Origin: Spiractinospora alimapuensis
GTDB taxonomy: Bacteria; Actinomycetota; Actinomycetes; Streptosporangiales; Streptosporangiaceae
Assembly (NCBI RefSeq): GCF_018437505.1
Contig: NZ_CP072467.1
Coordinates: 2,542,001-2,606,000, forward strand
Direction: 5' to 3'
DNA length: 64,000 bases
Part shown: in pieces, positions 42,855 to 53,000 of the stretch
Position numbering within the stretch: the stretch's first letter is position 1
How the letters are laid out: each line of letters begins with the position of its first letter
Position numbers and translations under genes: made by a program
The notes under the pieces: generated by a model
What the model was told of the DNA's origin: nothing
Seen by the model: only the letters and a program-made list of their open reading frames with translations
Database searches by the model: none

Positions 42855-44234
42855 GTGCCCCCCACCCCTGACACCCGCGACACCACGCTCCCGCAGATCC
42901 ACGGACACCACCTCCCGCTGGACGGTGTTCGTGCTCTCGCCGCGCTCATGGTGCTCGTGTTCCACGTCGCGGTGGAGAGCGGCACGGCGCTCGTCCCCGG
43001 GCTGCGCGGTGCGCTGTTCTCCGGCTTGGAGCTCGCCGTCCCCCTGTTCTTCGGCCTGTCGGGCATCCTCCTGTACCGGCCGTGGGCGCGGGCGACGTTG
43101 TACGGGACGCCGGCGCCCCGGGCCGGCGCGTACCTGTGGCGGCGGGCCCTGCGGGTCCTTCCCGCCTACTGGTTGGTCGCGGTGGCGGCGCTGCTGCTCT
43201 ACTCGCGCGAGTACCTCGCCTCGGTCCGGGTGTGGCTCGAGGTCCTGACGCTCTCGTTCGTGTACACGCCCGACCCCTGGTACGAGGGGATCGGCCCGCG
43301 TGGTCTCGGTCAGATCTGGAGCCTGTGCGTGGAGGTGGCCTTCTACGTGCTGCTCCCGGTCCTCGCCTACCTGCTGCACCGGGTCGCTCGTGGTGGCTCC
43401 GACGTGGACGCGCGGGCGCGGCGGCTCCTCGTCGGCCTCGGGGTGGTGATCGTGTTCTCGGTCGCCGTCCTGGTGGTGCAGTTCTATCCCGAGCACCGGC
43501 CGCAGATGCACATGTGGCTGCCACGCACTCTGGGCATGTTCGCCGCCGGCATGGCGCTCGCGGTGATCTCGGAGTGGGCGTGGAAGGAGCCCGACCGCGA
43601 CGGTCCGGTGCGCCGGTTCTGCCACACGCTCGCGACCGCGCCGGCGACCTGTTGGCTCGTGGCCCTCGGCGCCTACCTGGTGACCGCGACGCCGGCCACG
43701 GGTGTTCGGTTCGCCGGGGCGGACTCGATTTGGCCGGCCGTCGCCCAGTCCCTCGCCGCCCTGGTGTTCGCGTTCTTCTTCCTCGCGCCGATCACCTTCC
43801 TGCCCATGGAGCGCCCGTCCGCGGCGGAGCGGTGGCGGGGCAGCGGCGCGTGGTTGCACACCCTGATGACCGGGCCGGTGATGGCGTGGTTGGCGAAGGT
43901 GTCCTACGGCGTCTTCCTGTGGCAGTTCATCGTGCTCTACCTCTGGCGGGACTTCACCAGCCAGGAGCCGTTCACGGGTTCAATGCTGCTGGACCTCGGG
44001 CCGGTGGTGCTCGGGACACTCGTGCTCGCGGCGCTGACACACCGCTTCGTGGAGCTCCCGACCCGTCGCGCCTATCACCTGCTGGCGGTGCGGGACCGGC
44101 CCACGTCTCCTCAGTCGGAGTCGCCCGCCTCGGAATCCTCACGTTCGTCTTCGTCGGAGCCCTCATCCGCGTCGGTGTCGGACTCGGCCTCGGCCCAGGG
44201 GTCGCCCTCCGACACCGGTACCAACGCGCCGTAG
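42855..44234 (+). CDS. Acyltransferase-3 family membrane protein (Rv0228-like)
   Basis: 459 residues from a GTG at 42855 with AGGAAGG upstream. Typical start of the family, HLPLDGVRALAALMVLVFHV, with the catalytic-type His, then LELAVPLFFGLSGILLYRPW and GQIWSLCVEVAFYVLLP. It resembles the acyltransferase encoded next to AftD and DUF3068 in mycobacteria and might succinylate or acetylate an arabinan. The last ~45 residues are Ser-rich and overlap, antisense, the equally simple acidic tail of the next gene over 124 bases. Confidence 0.85.
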   Translation: MPPTPDTRDTTLPQIHGHHLPLDGVRALAALMVLVFHVAVESGTALVPGLRGALFSGLELAVPLFFGLSGILLYRPWARATLYGTPAPRAGAYLWRRALRVLPAYWLVAVAALLLYSREYLASVRVWLEVLTLSFVYTPDPWYEGIGPRGLGQIWSLCVEVAFYVLLPVLAYLLHRVARGGSDVDARARRLLVGLGVVIVFSVAVLVVQFYPEHRPQMHMWLPRTLGMFAAGMALAVISEWAWKEPDRDGPVRRFCHTLATAPATCWLVALGAYLVTATPATGVRFAGADSIWPAVAQSLAALVFAFFFLAPITFLPMERPSAAERWRGSGAWLHTLMTGPVMAWLAKVSYGVFLWQFIVLYLWRDFTSQEPFTGSMLLDLGPVVLGTLVLAALTHRFVELPTRRAYHLLAVRDRPTSPQSESPASESSRSSSSEPSSASVSDSASAQGSPSDTGTNAP

Positions 44235-46027
44235 GTGAGCAGGCGCAGGCAGGTGTCGGGGTCGGTTTGGAGGGTGATGTGTTCTCCGCTCGCGGCCTCG
44301 GGCACGTACCACACGCCGCCGTCGGGCGCGGGCGGGAGCGCGGTCTCGGTGACGGCCGTCCCCACGGTGACCGTCAGGGGTGGGGCGACGGCCGTGTCGT
44401 AGGCGATCCCCAACGCGGTGGTCGGGCCACCACCGGCGCGGACGTCCCACCGTAAGGCGCCGTCCTCCAACGGGAGGCACTCCTCGTCTTCGGGCGGCCC
44501 CCACAGTTCGGTCTCCGGCGCGGGCTCGGCGTCGACCAGGAACCCCTCCCCGTTGAACTGCATGGGTTGTGCGCTGGGCACCGGTACCGCGACCCGCGGC
44601 CCGTCCTCCCCGAGCAGCGGGGGCAACACGAAGGAGCTCAGCCGGTCGTCGCCGTTCCACGGCAGGACGACGTCCTCGGGGACGGGGTGGGGGTAGACGG
44701 CGGCGTCGTCCGGGATGTCGGTGGCCCGCACCGTGTCGAAGTACCAGCGGACCCGGTCGCCGGAGAGGGTGTCGACGTAGGTGATCGTGGCGTAGCTGGC
44801 GGCGACGGCGTAGGCGGTGGTCGCGGCCACGACGGCGACGAGGAAACCTCGGCGCCGTGGCGGCTGTCGCCGGTACCCGGTCCCGCGCTCCCGTTCCTCG
44901 CCCGTGGGGAGGAGGGCGAGCGCCAGGCAGACCACGAAGACGACGGCCGCGTCTGCGACGTAGCGGGGGTCGTATCCGACGAGGGCCTCGTAGCGGCCTC
45001 GCGCGATGAGGGTCGGCACCAGGTCGACGGCGAGGACGTAGCCGAGGACCAGGCCCCAGGCGCGCCACGCGCGCGGCCGGAAGAACACGGTGGTCGTCAC
45101 TAGCAGCAACAGCACCGCCCAGGCGATGACCGCCCCGAGTGTGGTGGCGGCGACCAGTCCCCCCGCCGGCGTGACCGGTCCCCACGCCCAGGGGCCACCC
45201 ACGACTCCCAGCGGGAAGGTCTCCCCCACCAGGGCTCGGGTCATGGACAGCGAGACCTCGGGGTCGGGCATGCCCGCGCCGTCGTCGCCCGCCTGGGACT
45301 GTCGGGTGAGGTACAGGGCCAGGTGACCCGCGGTGAGGAGTCCGAGCCCCGCCCAAAGCCGCGGCCGGCGGTCCACGGCGGTGACCGGAGCACTGGTGAG
45401 CCGGCCGGGGGTGAAGAACGCGACCACGACGGCGAAGAGGAAGACCGGGAGCAGCATCGCCTTGACGGAGAACGCCATCCCGAACGCCACCGCGGCCAGT
45501 GTGCACCACAGGTGGCGTCGCTCTCCCGTGCGTACGTGGCGCACCGTGAACAGCAGGGCGGCGACGATGGCGAGCTGGAACGGTACGGCGTTGAGGGCCG
45601 CCGACCACCAGGTGAGGACGGGGAGCGTGAGCGGGGCGAGGGTGTAGACGGTGAGGGGAACCAGGAGGGACCAGCGCCGGCCGAACAGTTCCCACAGCAG
45701 CCGGAACAGGGTGAGAGCGGCGGCGGCCTGCGTCAGGAGCATCACTCCGCTGACCGCGCCCCAGTCGTAGGGGGTGAGGGCGGTGTGCAGGTACACCAGG
45801 AGCATCGCACCCGGCATGAGGTGGCCCTTGTGCAGGTCCAGCAGGTAGCTCCAGGTGAGCTCGCCCGAGGCGTACGCACGCCCGAAGAAGACGAGGTCGT
45901 CCTCGATGAAGAACGCCGACCGCAGCGCCCACGCCTTGAGTCCCATCCCCAGGAGGACCACCAGGACCCCGAGCACGACGATCCGGTCCACTCGCCGACC
46001 GTCTCCCCGTGGCTCCGCTGACGGCAC
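44111..46027 (-). CDS. GT-C-like integral membrane protein
   Basis: 638 residues from a GTG at 46027. About eleven hydrophobic helices fill the first 400 residues. The first loop holds FFIEDDLVFFGRAYASGE, an acidic pair of the kind that forms the catalytic site in GT-C glycosyltransferases. A soluble extracytoplasmic domain of ~200 residues follows, ending in an Asp/Glu/Ser-rich tail (DTDADEGSDEDEREDSEAGD). No close family name is recalled. Its place between an acyltransferase and methyltransferases of the arabinan-like locus suggests a role in decorating an envelope glycan. Confidence 0.65.
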   Translation of the reverse strand: MPSAEPRGDGRRVDRIVVLGVLVVLLGMGLKAWALRSAFFIEDDLVFFGRAYASGELTWSYLLDLHKGHLMPGAMLLVYLHTALTPYDWGAVSGVMLLTQAAAALTLFRLLWELFGRRWSLLVPLTVYTLAPLTLPVLTWWSAALNAVPFQLAIVAALLFTVRHVRTGERRHLWCTLAAVAFGMAFSVKAMLLPVFLFAVVVAFFTPGRLTSAPVTAVDRRPRLWAGLGLLTAGHLALYLTRQSQAGDDGAGMPDPEVSLSMTRALVGETFPLGVVGGPWAWGPVTPAGGLVAATTLGAVIAWAVLLLLVTTTVFFRPRAWRAWGLVLGYVLAVDLVPTLIARGRYEALVGYDPRYVADAAVVFVVCLALALLPTGEERERGTGYRRQPPRRRGFLVAVVAATTAYAVAASYATITYVDTLSGDRVRWYFDTVRATDIPDDAAVYPHPVPEDVVLPWNGDDRLSSFVLPPLLGEDGPRVAVPVPSAQPMQFNGEGFLVDAEPAPETELWGPPEDEECLPLEDGALRWDVRAGGGPTTALGIAYDTAVAPPLTVTVGTAVTETALPPAPDGGVWYVPEAASGEHITLQTDPDTCLRLLTYGALVPVSEGDPWAEAESDTDADEGSDEDEREDSEAGDSD

Positions 46028-46182
46028 TGTCGCTCACCCCGTTCGGTAGCCCGTCGCACATCGCTGCTGCGCGGATCATCCCGGACCGATATGTTCTGCA
46101 CAAGCGTCGCAGAGCACGCATCCGGTGGGGAGCGTGCTCGGTGGACGACGGGCCACGGCGTGGGTCGGTGAGAGGGGCCGCG

Positions 46183-46929
46183 GTGACACTGGAGGAGATC
46201 CGGCGCGACTGGACTCGGCTCGGCGAGGTCGAGCCGCTGTGGGCGGTGTGCGTGGACCCGACGAAGCGCGACGGCGGCTGGGAGGACGAGGCGTTCCTGT
46301 CCTCCGGCGCCGCGGAGGTCGACTCCTCCCTGCGGCGGTTGGCCGACCTGGGCTGGCGGGTTCCGGCGTCCGGGCGGGCGCTGGACTTCGGCTGCGGCGC
46401 CGGTCGGTTGACGCACGGCCTGCGTGCCCACTTCGCCGAGACCGTGGGAGTGGACGTCTCCCCCTCCATGGTGGCCGAGGCGCGACGCCTCCTGGGTGAC
46501 CCGCCCGACGTGACCCTCCTGCTGAACGAGTCCCCGCGCCTGCCCGCGCTGGAGAGCGACTCCTTCGACCTGGTGTACTGCGACCTGGTGCTGCAGCACA
46601 TGCCGGGCGACCTGGCCCGTGGGTACCTCGCGGAGTTCGCGCGGGTGCTGCGCCCCGGCGGTGCGCTGGTGGTCGGGGTCCCGGTCCGGGAGCGGCGCAC
46701 GGTCAAGGGTCTCGTCTTCCGCTACGCCCCCAACGCGTTGATCCGGCTGGCGCAACGGTGGATTCTCGGCTATCCGGCTCCGATGCGCATGCACACGGTG
46801 GCGACCCGCGCCCTGAACGGATTCCTCGCGGGCCGGGGCGGCACCCTGCTGGCCTGCGACGAGTACTGGGCCGGGGACCACTGGGAGCATCGGCGCCACT
46901 TCTTCCGTTTCGACCAAGGCGCCGGCTGA
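46183..46929 (+). CDS. Class I SAM-dependent methyltransferase
   Basis: 248 residues from a GTG at 46183; an alternative GTG at 46141 is possible. SAM motif I reads ALDFGCGAGRLTHGLRAHF, motif II VGVDVSPSMV, and the post-motif FDLVYCDLVLQHM and VLRPGGALVV. The substrate is unknown; the mass of the neighbourhood points to a sugar. It overlaps the following methyltransferase gene by one base, so the two are coupled. Divergent from the GT-C-like gene. Confidence 0.85.
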   Translation: MTLEEIRRDWTRLGEVEPLWAVCVDPTKRDGGWEDEAFLSSGAAEVDSSLRRLADLGWRVPASGRALDFGCGAGRLTHGLRAHFAETVGVDVSPSMVAEARRLLGDPPDVTLLLNESPRLPALESDSFDLVYCDLVLQHMPGDLARGYLAEFARVLRPGGALVVGVPVRERRTVKGLVFRYAPNALIRLAQRWILGYPAPMRMHTVATRALNGFLAGRGGTLLACDEYWAGDHWEHRRHFFRFDQGAG

Positions 46930-47681
46930 TGTCGGCTCCGCCCGCGCCGGAGGGCTTCCGGCCGACGCTCGCCCGCTCGGCACGGCTGTTCGCCGCCTTT
47001 CGACAGGAGCAGCGCGACCCGGACCACTTCTACGGCACGCTCGCCCGGGACACCGTCGCCCAACTCCGCCACTTCACCGACCTCGACGGCGCGGTCGTCG
47101 CGGACATCGGCGGGGGGCCGGGGTACTTCGCGGAGGAGCTGCGTCGCGCCGGCGCCCAGTGCTTCTGTGTCGACGCCGACGCCGGCGAGATGCGACTGCG
47201 GGACGGCGTGGTGCCGGACAAGGCGGTGCTGGGCAGCGCCCTGTCGCTCCCGCTGCGCTCTGGCTCGGTGGACCTGTGCTTCTCCTCCAACGTGTTGGAA
47301 CACGTACCCGAGCCGCGGACCATGGCCGACGAGATGGTGCGGGTGACACGCCCCGGTGGCCTGGTCTACCTCTCCTACACGTTGTGGTGGTCCCCGTGGG
47401 GCGGCCACGAGACCTCACCGTGGCACTTCCTCGGCGGGGAGTTCGCCGCCCGCCGCTTCCAACGACGCACGGGTCACGCGCCGAAGAACCAGTTCGGCGT
47501 CAGCATGTTCGCCGTGACGGCCCGCGAGATGCTCCAGTGGGCCCACCACCAACCCGACACCCACCTGGTCGCCGCCATCCCCCGGTACCTCCCCCGCTGG
47601 GTGTGGCCCGTGCTGCGGGTCCCGGTGCTCCGCGAGGTCGTGACCTGGAACCTCCTGCTCGTCCTGCGCCGAGTCGGGTAG
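46929..47681 (+). CDS. Class I SAM-dependent methyltransferase (Rv0224c-like)
   Basis: 250 residues. Motif I reads VVADIGGGPGYFAEEL, then FCVDADAGEM, CFSSNVLEHVPEP and VTRPGGLVYLSYT. The WWSPWGGHETSPWHFLGG loop and the C-terminal helices recall the methyltransferase encoded at the Rv0224c end of the mycobacterial AftD region. The ATG overlaps the previous stop by one base. Followed by two hairpins. Confidence 0.85.
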   Translation: MSAPPAPEGFRPTLARSARLFAAFRQEQRDPDHFYGTLARDTVAQLRHFTDLDGAVVADIGGGPGYFAEELRRAGAQCFCVDADAGEMRLRDGVVPDKAVLGSALSLPLRSGSVDLCFSSNVLEHVPEPRTMADEMVRVTRPGGLVYLSYTLWWSPWGGHETSPWHFLGGEFAARRFQRRTGHAPKNQFGVSMFAVTAREMLQWAHHQPDTHLVAAIPRYLPRWVWPVLRVPVLREVVTWNLLLVLRRVG

Positions 47682-47742
47682 ACCCGGCCCTCCAGGCCCG
47701 TAAGTGGCACCCCGCAGAACCGAAGCCGCCATAGAAGAGTGG

Positions 47743-47761
47743 GCCACGCGAAGCGTGGCCT
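47743..47761. terminator. Hairpin downstream of the methyltransferase pair
   Basis: An 8-base perfect stem with GAA loop (GGCCACGC-GAA-GCGTGGCC) in a 154-base gap between converging genes. The run TTG follows. A second hairpin lies just beyond. Confidence 0.65.
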
Positions 47762-47796
47762 TGTAGTGCGGGGTCCGGTGTTGGGCGAGGGGTGGC

Positions 47797-47826
47797 CCTG
47801 GCCCGCGCCCGGACGTGGGCCAGGGG
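47797..47826. terminator. Second hairpin near the AA10 gene 3' end
   Basis: A perfect 9-base stem CCCTGGCCC / GGGCCAGGG (47797-47805, 47818-47826). It stands ten bases from the LPMO stop and probably ends that leftward transcript. Confidence 0.6.
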
Positions 47827-47835
47827 GTCGAGTGG

Positions 47836-48351
47836 TCAGGTGATGTTGACGTCGACGCAGGCGTAGAAGGCGTTGGCGGTGTCGGCGACGTTCCACCGGG
47901 CCAGTACGGTCTGCTGGCCGCTGTAACCGGACAGGTCGACGTTGTGGGTGAAGTTGGACGGCGGACGTGCGCCGCCCTCGTCGAAGCTGTCGACGAGCTG
48001 GCCGTCGATGAAGTACTCCCACGTGGAGGTGGCGTGGGTGACCGTCAGCGTCCAGTCGAAGGCGGCGTTGGTGCCGACGTTGGCCACCTCCCAGCCGTAG
48101 TTGTCGTCGTCGAGCTCGGAGAAGCGCGCGTTGCCACCCGAGCAGCTCATCAGCCCCTTGGGGCCTTCGACACTCTGTGGCTCCCACCGGATGTCCCCAC
48201 ACTCGACGACGCCGGCGGCGCACTGGGCCTGCCGACTGGCGGGGTTGGAGACGTAACCGTGCGCGTTCGCCGTCCCGGCGGGCATCAGCGCGAATATCAG
48301 CACGGAAGCGGCCGCCACGGCACCCGTGGAACGGAGCTTATTGTTCTTCAT
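47836..48351 (-). CDS. AA10 lytic polysaccharide monooxygenase, single domain
   Basis: 171 residues from the ATG at 48351. A signal peptide ends ...GTANA, leaving His31 as the mature N-terminus (HGYVSNPASRQAQC), the first ligand of the copper histidine brace. The second His is His106 in TVTHATSTWEYFIDG. The enzyme cleaves chitin or cellulose oxidatively at the surface. Mature size is only ~141 residues with no carbohydrate-binding module, at the short end of AA10; the TVTHATSTW form recalls small chitin-active types. It interrupts the arabinan-like block and has a long A+T-rich upstream region. Confidence 0.92.
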   Translation of the reverse strand: MKNNKLRSTGAVAAASVLIFALMPAGTANAHGYVSNPASRQAQCAAGVVECGDIRWEPQSVEGPKGLMSCSGGNARFSELDDDNYGWEVANVGTNAAFDWTLTVTHATSTWEYFIDGQLVDSFDEGGARPPSNFTHNVDLSGYSGQQTVLARWNVADTANAFYACVDVNIT

Positions 48352-48988
48352 ACGTTTCTCGCCCTTCGTGGAGGGTCGCGAACCACCGGGACACACCCGG
48401 CACTACGACGGAGTGGGCGGGACCATTCGGCACCACAGGACAAACGGGCGACACATTCTCGATCGGGAAATAGATATCCAGACGAATGACTGCCAACCGG
48501 TGGTATTACCGAACCTCCCAACCCCTTATTCCGTCAGTCATGGGAAGCATAGACAGGCACCAAATAGCCCGTCAAGATACCCTTTCCCGCCAATCCGAGT
48601 CGGGTTTCCGCCGGAAAACGGAAGACTCCACCCATCGATCCTCCCCACACTCCACCCCACCCTGGGCTGCGCAGACCCCTGAACTGGAAAGACTCTTTCC
48701 AGATCTGCCATGCATCCCCAAGAAAAGGTCGATCCCCATCCACGGAAGGGGCGGAAAAACCTGGCACCTCACCTTGGGGATACATTTATCCCCTGACACG
48801 GTGACGGCCACCTCAAACCGGTGATCCACTCTCACACCGCCTCGGGGACCCGGGAAGTCGGCACGGGCTTGGTGGACGACAATCGGGAAACACTTCACTC
48901 CGATCAGCCGCCACGAAACAGCGATCCGCGATTATCATGACGAGATTCGCAACGAATACGACGGAATTGCCGCGGACTATCCGGTGGT
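48352..48988. other. Long A+T-richer intergenic region upstream of the LPMO
   Basis: 637 bases without a supported gene. Base composition drops well below the neighbours. A GGGGATA-CATT-TATCCCC hairpin lies at 48776-48793. Short open frames on the plus strand (for example 48486-48824) show no codon bias or family match and are not called. It probably holds the LPMO promoter and perhaps the site of an old insertion. Confidence 0.45.
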
Positions 48989-50029
48989 TCAGTCGCCGGT
49001 CCGGCCGGCGCCGTTCGCGCTGTCGGGAGCGGCGTCGGGATCGGAAACGGTGCGCGCCTCGGGGTCGTTGGCGGCGTCGAGGGCGCGGCTCCGCCGGTAG
49101 CGGATCAGCCCCAGGGTGACGAGCGGGGGTGAGAGGACCAGGAGGAGTCCAGGGATCCAACTCTGGGTGGCCCGCAGCAGGGTGGCGCGCTGTCGCGCGT
49201 GGTCGGCGTTGGCGGTGACCTGCGCGGGTGGGGTCTCCAGGTCGGCGGACAGCAGGACGACCTCTCCTCGGCCGTCGACGCCACGCAGCGCCTCGCGGCG
49301 GCGTTCCTCCCGGTGGACGGGGAGGCCACTCTCCGGCTCCACCCACACGGTGCGGGTGAGGTCCAGCCACCGCGCCGCGTCGACCACGCCGTCGCCGTCC
49401 TCCCCCAGGACCTCGGCGGGGACTGATCGGACGGAGTCGGGAAGCTGGGTGGCCTCGATGGTCTGGACGTAGCGGCGGGTCTCGATCCCGCCGATCTCCT
49501 CGACGCCCTCGTAGCGCATGGCGGGGGCGGCGCGGATGTCGGCGTCGTAGTAGGGGTGATCCTCCGGGGCCGCTCCCGGGGGCCAGTACAGGGTCAGCCC
49601 GGCCTGGCGCACGGCCCGGTCCCCGTTCACGTGTTCGCCGCAACAGTTGATCGCGGTGCCGTCCGCGCGGTCCACGACCACCCGCCGGTCCACGTGGTCG
49701 ACGGGCCGCTCCTCGGCCTCGGTCCCGCTCTGGACCCACCACACGCTCCAGCCCGCGTTGCCGGGCGACTGCTGTGCGAGGACCTCCTCGGTGCGGACGA
49801 CCGACACGTCCTCGACGGTCTCCCACTGGGTGGTGTCCAGGTACTCCGCCGCCTCGTCCTCCAGCACCACCTGGTCGGTCACGGTGCCCGGCAGCAGGGC
49901 CAACTGCGCGTAGACGTAGGTGCGCAGCAGGATCGCGAGCGCGGCGAGGAAGGCGCCGAGGCCGACGAGGAGCACCGCGGCGTGCCTCCGCGCGGCGGCC
50001 ACCCCCCGCGAGGCCGGGCCGGCGCTCAT
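48989..50029 (-). CDS. Second DUF3068 membrane protein
   Basis: 346 residues from an ATG at 50029 overlapping the aftD stop by four bases. Same plan as the protein at 41696-42673: one N-terminal helix (VLLVGLGAFLAALAILL), a large exported domain with DLTRTVWVEPESGLPVHREE, then a C-terminal helix (GLLLVLSPPLVTLGLIRY) and a polar tail. The external domain contains an adjacent Cys pair (INCCGEH) absent from the first. Translational coupling with aftD suggests its product works with the arabinosyltransferase. Confidence 0.85.
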   Translation of the reverse strand: MSAGPASRGVAAARRHAAVLLVGLGAFLAALAILLRTYVYAQLALLPGTVTDQVVLEDEAAEYLDTTQWETVEDVSVVRTEEVLAQQSPGNAGWSVWWVQSGTEAEERPVDHVDRRVVVDRADGTAINCCGEHVNGDRAVRQAGLTLYWPPGAAPEDHPYYDADIRAAPAMRYEGVEEIGGIETRRYVQTIEATQLPDSVRSVPAEVLGEDGDGVVDAARWLDLTRTVWVEPESGLPVHREERRREALRGVDGRGEVVLLSADLETPPAQVTANADHARQRATLLRATQSWIPGLLLVLSPPLVTLGLIRYRRSRALDAANDPEARTVSDPDAAPDSANGAGRTGD

Positions 50030-53000
50030 CGGTCGTCCCCGTCCTCGAAGCGCCACAGCGACACCACGAGCCTGGCCAGCGCGGGCAGGCACAGGAGCTG
50101 GGGGATCCAGCCGCGCAGGGGGTCGGCGAGCAGCGCCGTGACGGCGTGGAAGGACAGGTTCTGGTGCAGGTGCCCGCCGAGGGCGAGGGCGCAGCCGGCG
50201 AGCAGGAGGGCGCCCACCGCCACGCCGGGGCCGGAGACCGCGCGGGCCAGGCGTAGGAGGAGGCTGGGCCGGGTGGTGGGGCCGGCGGTGGTTGCCGTGG
50301 TGCGCCGGCGGGACAGCCACCACGACAGCGCGAGTGCGCCCCCGAAGACGAGCGCGCCGGCGGGGCCCGCGATCCACGTCCCGAAGAGGAGCGCGAGAAC
50401 CGTGAGCAGCGCGGTGGGCATGCCGCCGGCCGGCGCGGTCGGCAGGGCCCGTCCCCCGCGCACCACCTGGGCGTGGGCCCGTCGGGGAACCAGCGCGAAG
50501 AGGGCGGCCAGGCCGGCGAGGACACCGCCGATGGCGAGGGACCAACGGTAGGGCTGGTCCGGAGCATAGGTGAGGGTGACGGTCCCCGACGTCCCCTCAG
50601 GGATGGCCCAGGCCTGGCGCCACCCGTCGAGGCGGTAGCCGTCCAGGTCCACCCGCGCGCCGTCGGCGGTGGTGAGCGTCGCCTCCCACCCGGCGTTGTG
50701 GTTCTCGTTGACGACGAGGTGGGACTCCTCCTCTGTGTCCACCGCGAGGCGGCGGGTCCGTGGACCCCATTCCAGGACCTCCGCCACCGGTTCCATGACC
50801 ACGGGGTCGTCGGCGCCGTCGGGGCCGCCGCCCGACGGGGTGAGGGTCGTGGCCTCGATCCGGTAGGAGGTACCGCCGTCGACGGACAACGCGTTGTCCC
50901 CCTCGTCCAGGGTGACCTCGTCGCAGGCCTCGAAGCGGACGGGCAGTCCCGCGAGCACCTCGGCGGCGTCGGCGTCGGGTAGCCGGGTCGCGACGCGCTG
51001 GCCGTTGACGCGCACCACGGGGCCGTTGCCGCAGGCGTGTGACACCCCTCCGGACAGCTCGTCCATCGGGTCGGCGGCGCCGGAACCGGGGAACACCACG
51101 CTGGCGAGTTCGAGCGGCTGGTTGGCGGGCGGGGTGAACCGCAACCGCAGTTCCTCGGTGGTGAGCTCCCCGAAACCGACGAGGCCGTTGCTGTCGAGCC
51201 AGGCCTCGCGCGAGGTGTCCGGGGTCTCCACGACGACGCGGATCGGGGACTCCACGCTGTCGGCTCTCGGGAAGCTGAAGAGGATGCCGTCCAGGTTGGT
51301 GGGTTCGCCGAACGCGACGTCGAGGGTGGGCTCGGGGTCCTGGGGGTCGGGGTACCAGATGGTGCCGGCGTCGCTGTCGAGCGCGTTGCGACCGAGCGCC
51401 GCCGGGTGGTCGGCGGCGACGGAGGACGAGGTGACGGCGGGGGCGTCGGCGGCGCGGTTGGCGATGTTCTCCAGGGTGCGTGGGTTGGTGACCACCACTT
51501 CTCCGGCCACCTCCTGCGGGGTGTCCGCGGTGTCGGCGCTGGCGGTGAAGGAGCGGTGGACGAGGCGGGCGTCCTCTCCGTGCACCGCGAGTTCGGGGGC
51601 GCACACCCAGGTGGCGGAGCCGCGCATGCATCCGGAGACGGTCCCGGTGGATCCGGTGAACACGGCGGTGCCGGCTTCGTCGACGCCGGGGACGTCGAGG
51701 GTGCGGACCGGGTCGACGCCGGGGATGTTGAGCTCGGTCACCCCCACCCGGGAGCCGAAGCGGAACTCCGGTTCCCAGGCCAGGTCGGTGACCCTGATCC
51801 GCACCCGTTCCGTCTCCCCCGGCGGGGTCGCGATCTCCTGGGTGCCGGCGTCGTCGTTGGCGTCGACCGTGGCCCGGACCCGCCCGGCGTCCGTGATCAC
51901 CTCGAGTTCGGCGGGTGGGGGCTCGCCGGGGATGGGCTCGAAGGCGACGCTGAGGCCGGAGACGTCGCGGGGCTCCTCCAGCTCCACCTCCAGCCACTCG
52001 CCCACCGCGCCACGGAATCCACTCGAGCGCCACGCGGTGGCGGCGTTGCCGTCGACGGCCGCCGCCGGGGCGCGCCCGGGATCCCTGGTGGTGGCTCCGC
52101 CCTCGGCGCCGGCCTGGGAGCTCGACGCCCGGATGCCGGCGATTCCGTCGTAGGACACGGTGGCGGTGGAGGGATCCCAGGCCGGGTCAGTGATGTCGGG
52201 AGCGGGGACGTCGCGTTCGTACTCCTCGTCGGCGGTGAGCGTCCCGCTGACGTTGCGGCGGACGTCGGGGTAGACCATCTCCCGGCGTCGCACGGTGTCG
52301 GTGGCGATGGTGTCGGCCGCGTCGACCTGCTCGGCCCCGGGGTCGGAGCCGATGACGACCGGCCGTTCGTCGTCCAGTACGCCGGTCTCCAGCAGCGGCA
52401 GGAGGGACTCCGGTGCGCCGAGGACCCGGAGTGTGTCCTCCCGCGGCAGGGTTCCGACGAGGGGTGCGGGGTCGGCGACGGTGTAGATGTCGACGGCGCG
52501 GTAGGGCTGTTCGAACCGGCCCACGTCGGGGTCGGTCTCCGCGTCTCCGATGATCGGCCCGAAGCCCCGGTCGCGGCTGATCCCGGGCGAGTCCTCCAGG
52601 GCTTGGTGGACCTGCGCCGGCCACGCGCCGTTCGCCCCGTCGCGTTGCAGGTCGTTGCGGACGAGGAGGTGGGAGACGCCCATGCGGGCGAGGAACGGCG
52701 CGAGTCCGGTCGAACCCTGCCCGGAGGCCAGCCGACGGTCCACCTCGTGCAGGATCCGGGAGGAGCCGGGGGATCCCCAGGGGATGATCTGGTGATTGGT
52801 CCACCGCCCGTCCATGAGTGGCTGCATGGGCTCGTCGAGGGGGCGGCCCCACATGTACTCGCCGCGCGCGGAGCCCGGGACGGCCATCGTCATGCCGTCG
52901 CCCGTCTCGGCGTCGAGGTAGGCGATGGCGTCCCGCCAGTGGTCCGGGATGTCCTCGAAGCCTCCGCGGGTGGCGATTCCGGCGGTGGCGATCGGGGTGA

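Noticed and set aside
48326-48824. Open frames on the plus strand in the A+T-rich spacer
   Set aside because: No ribosome-binding site, no codon bias and no recognisable motif; composition differs from every real gene in the window.
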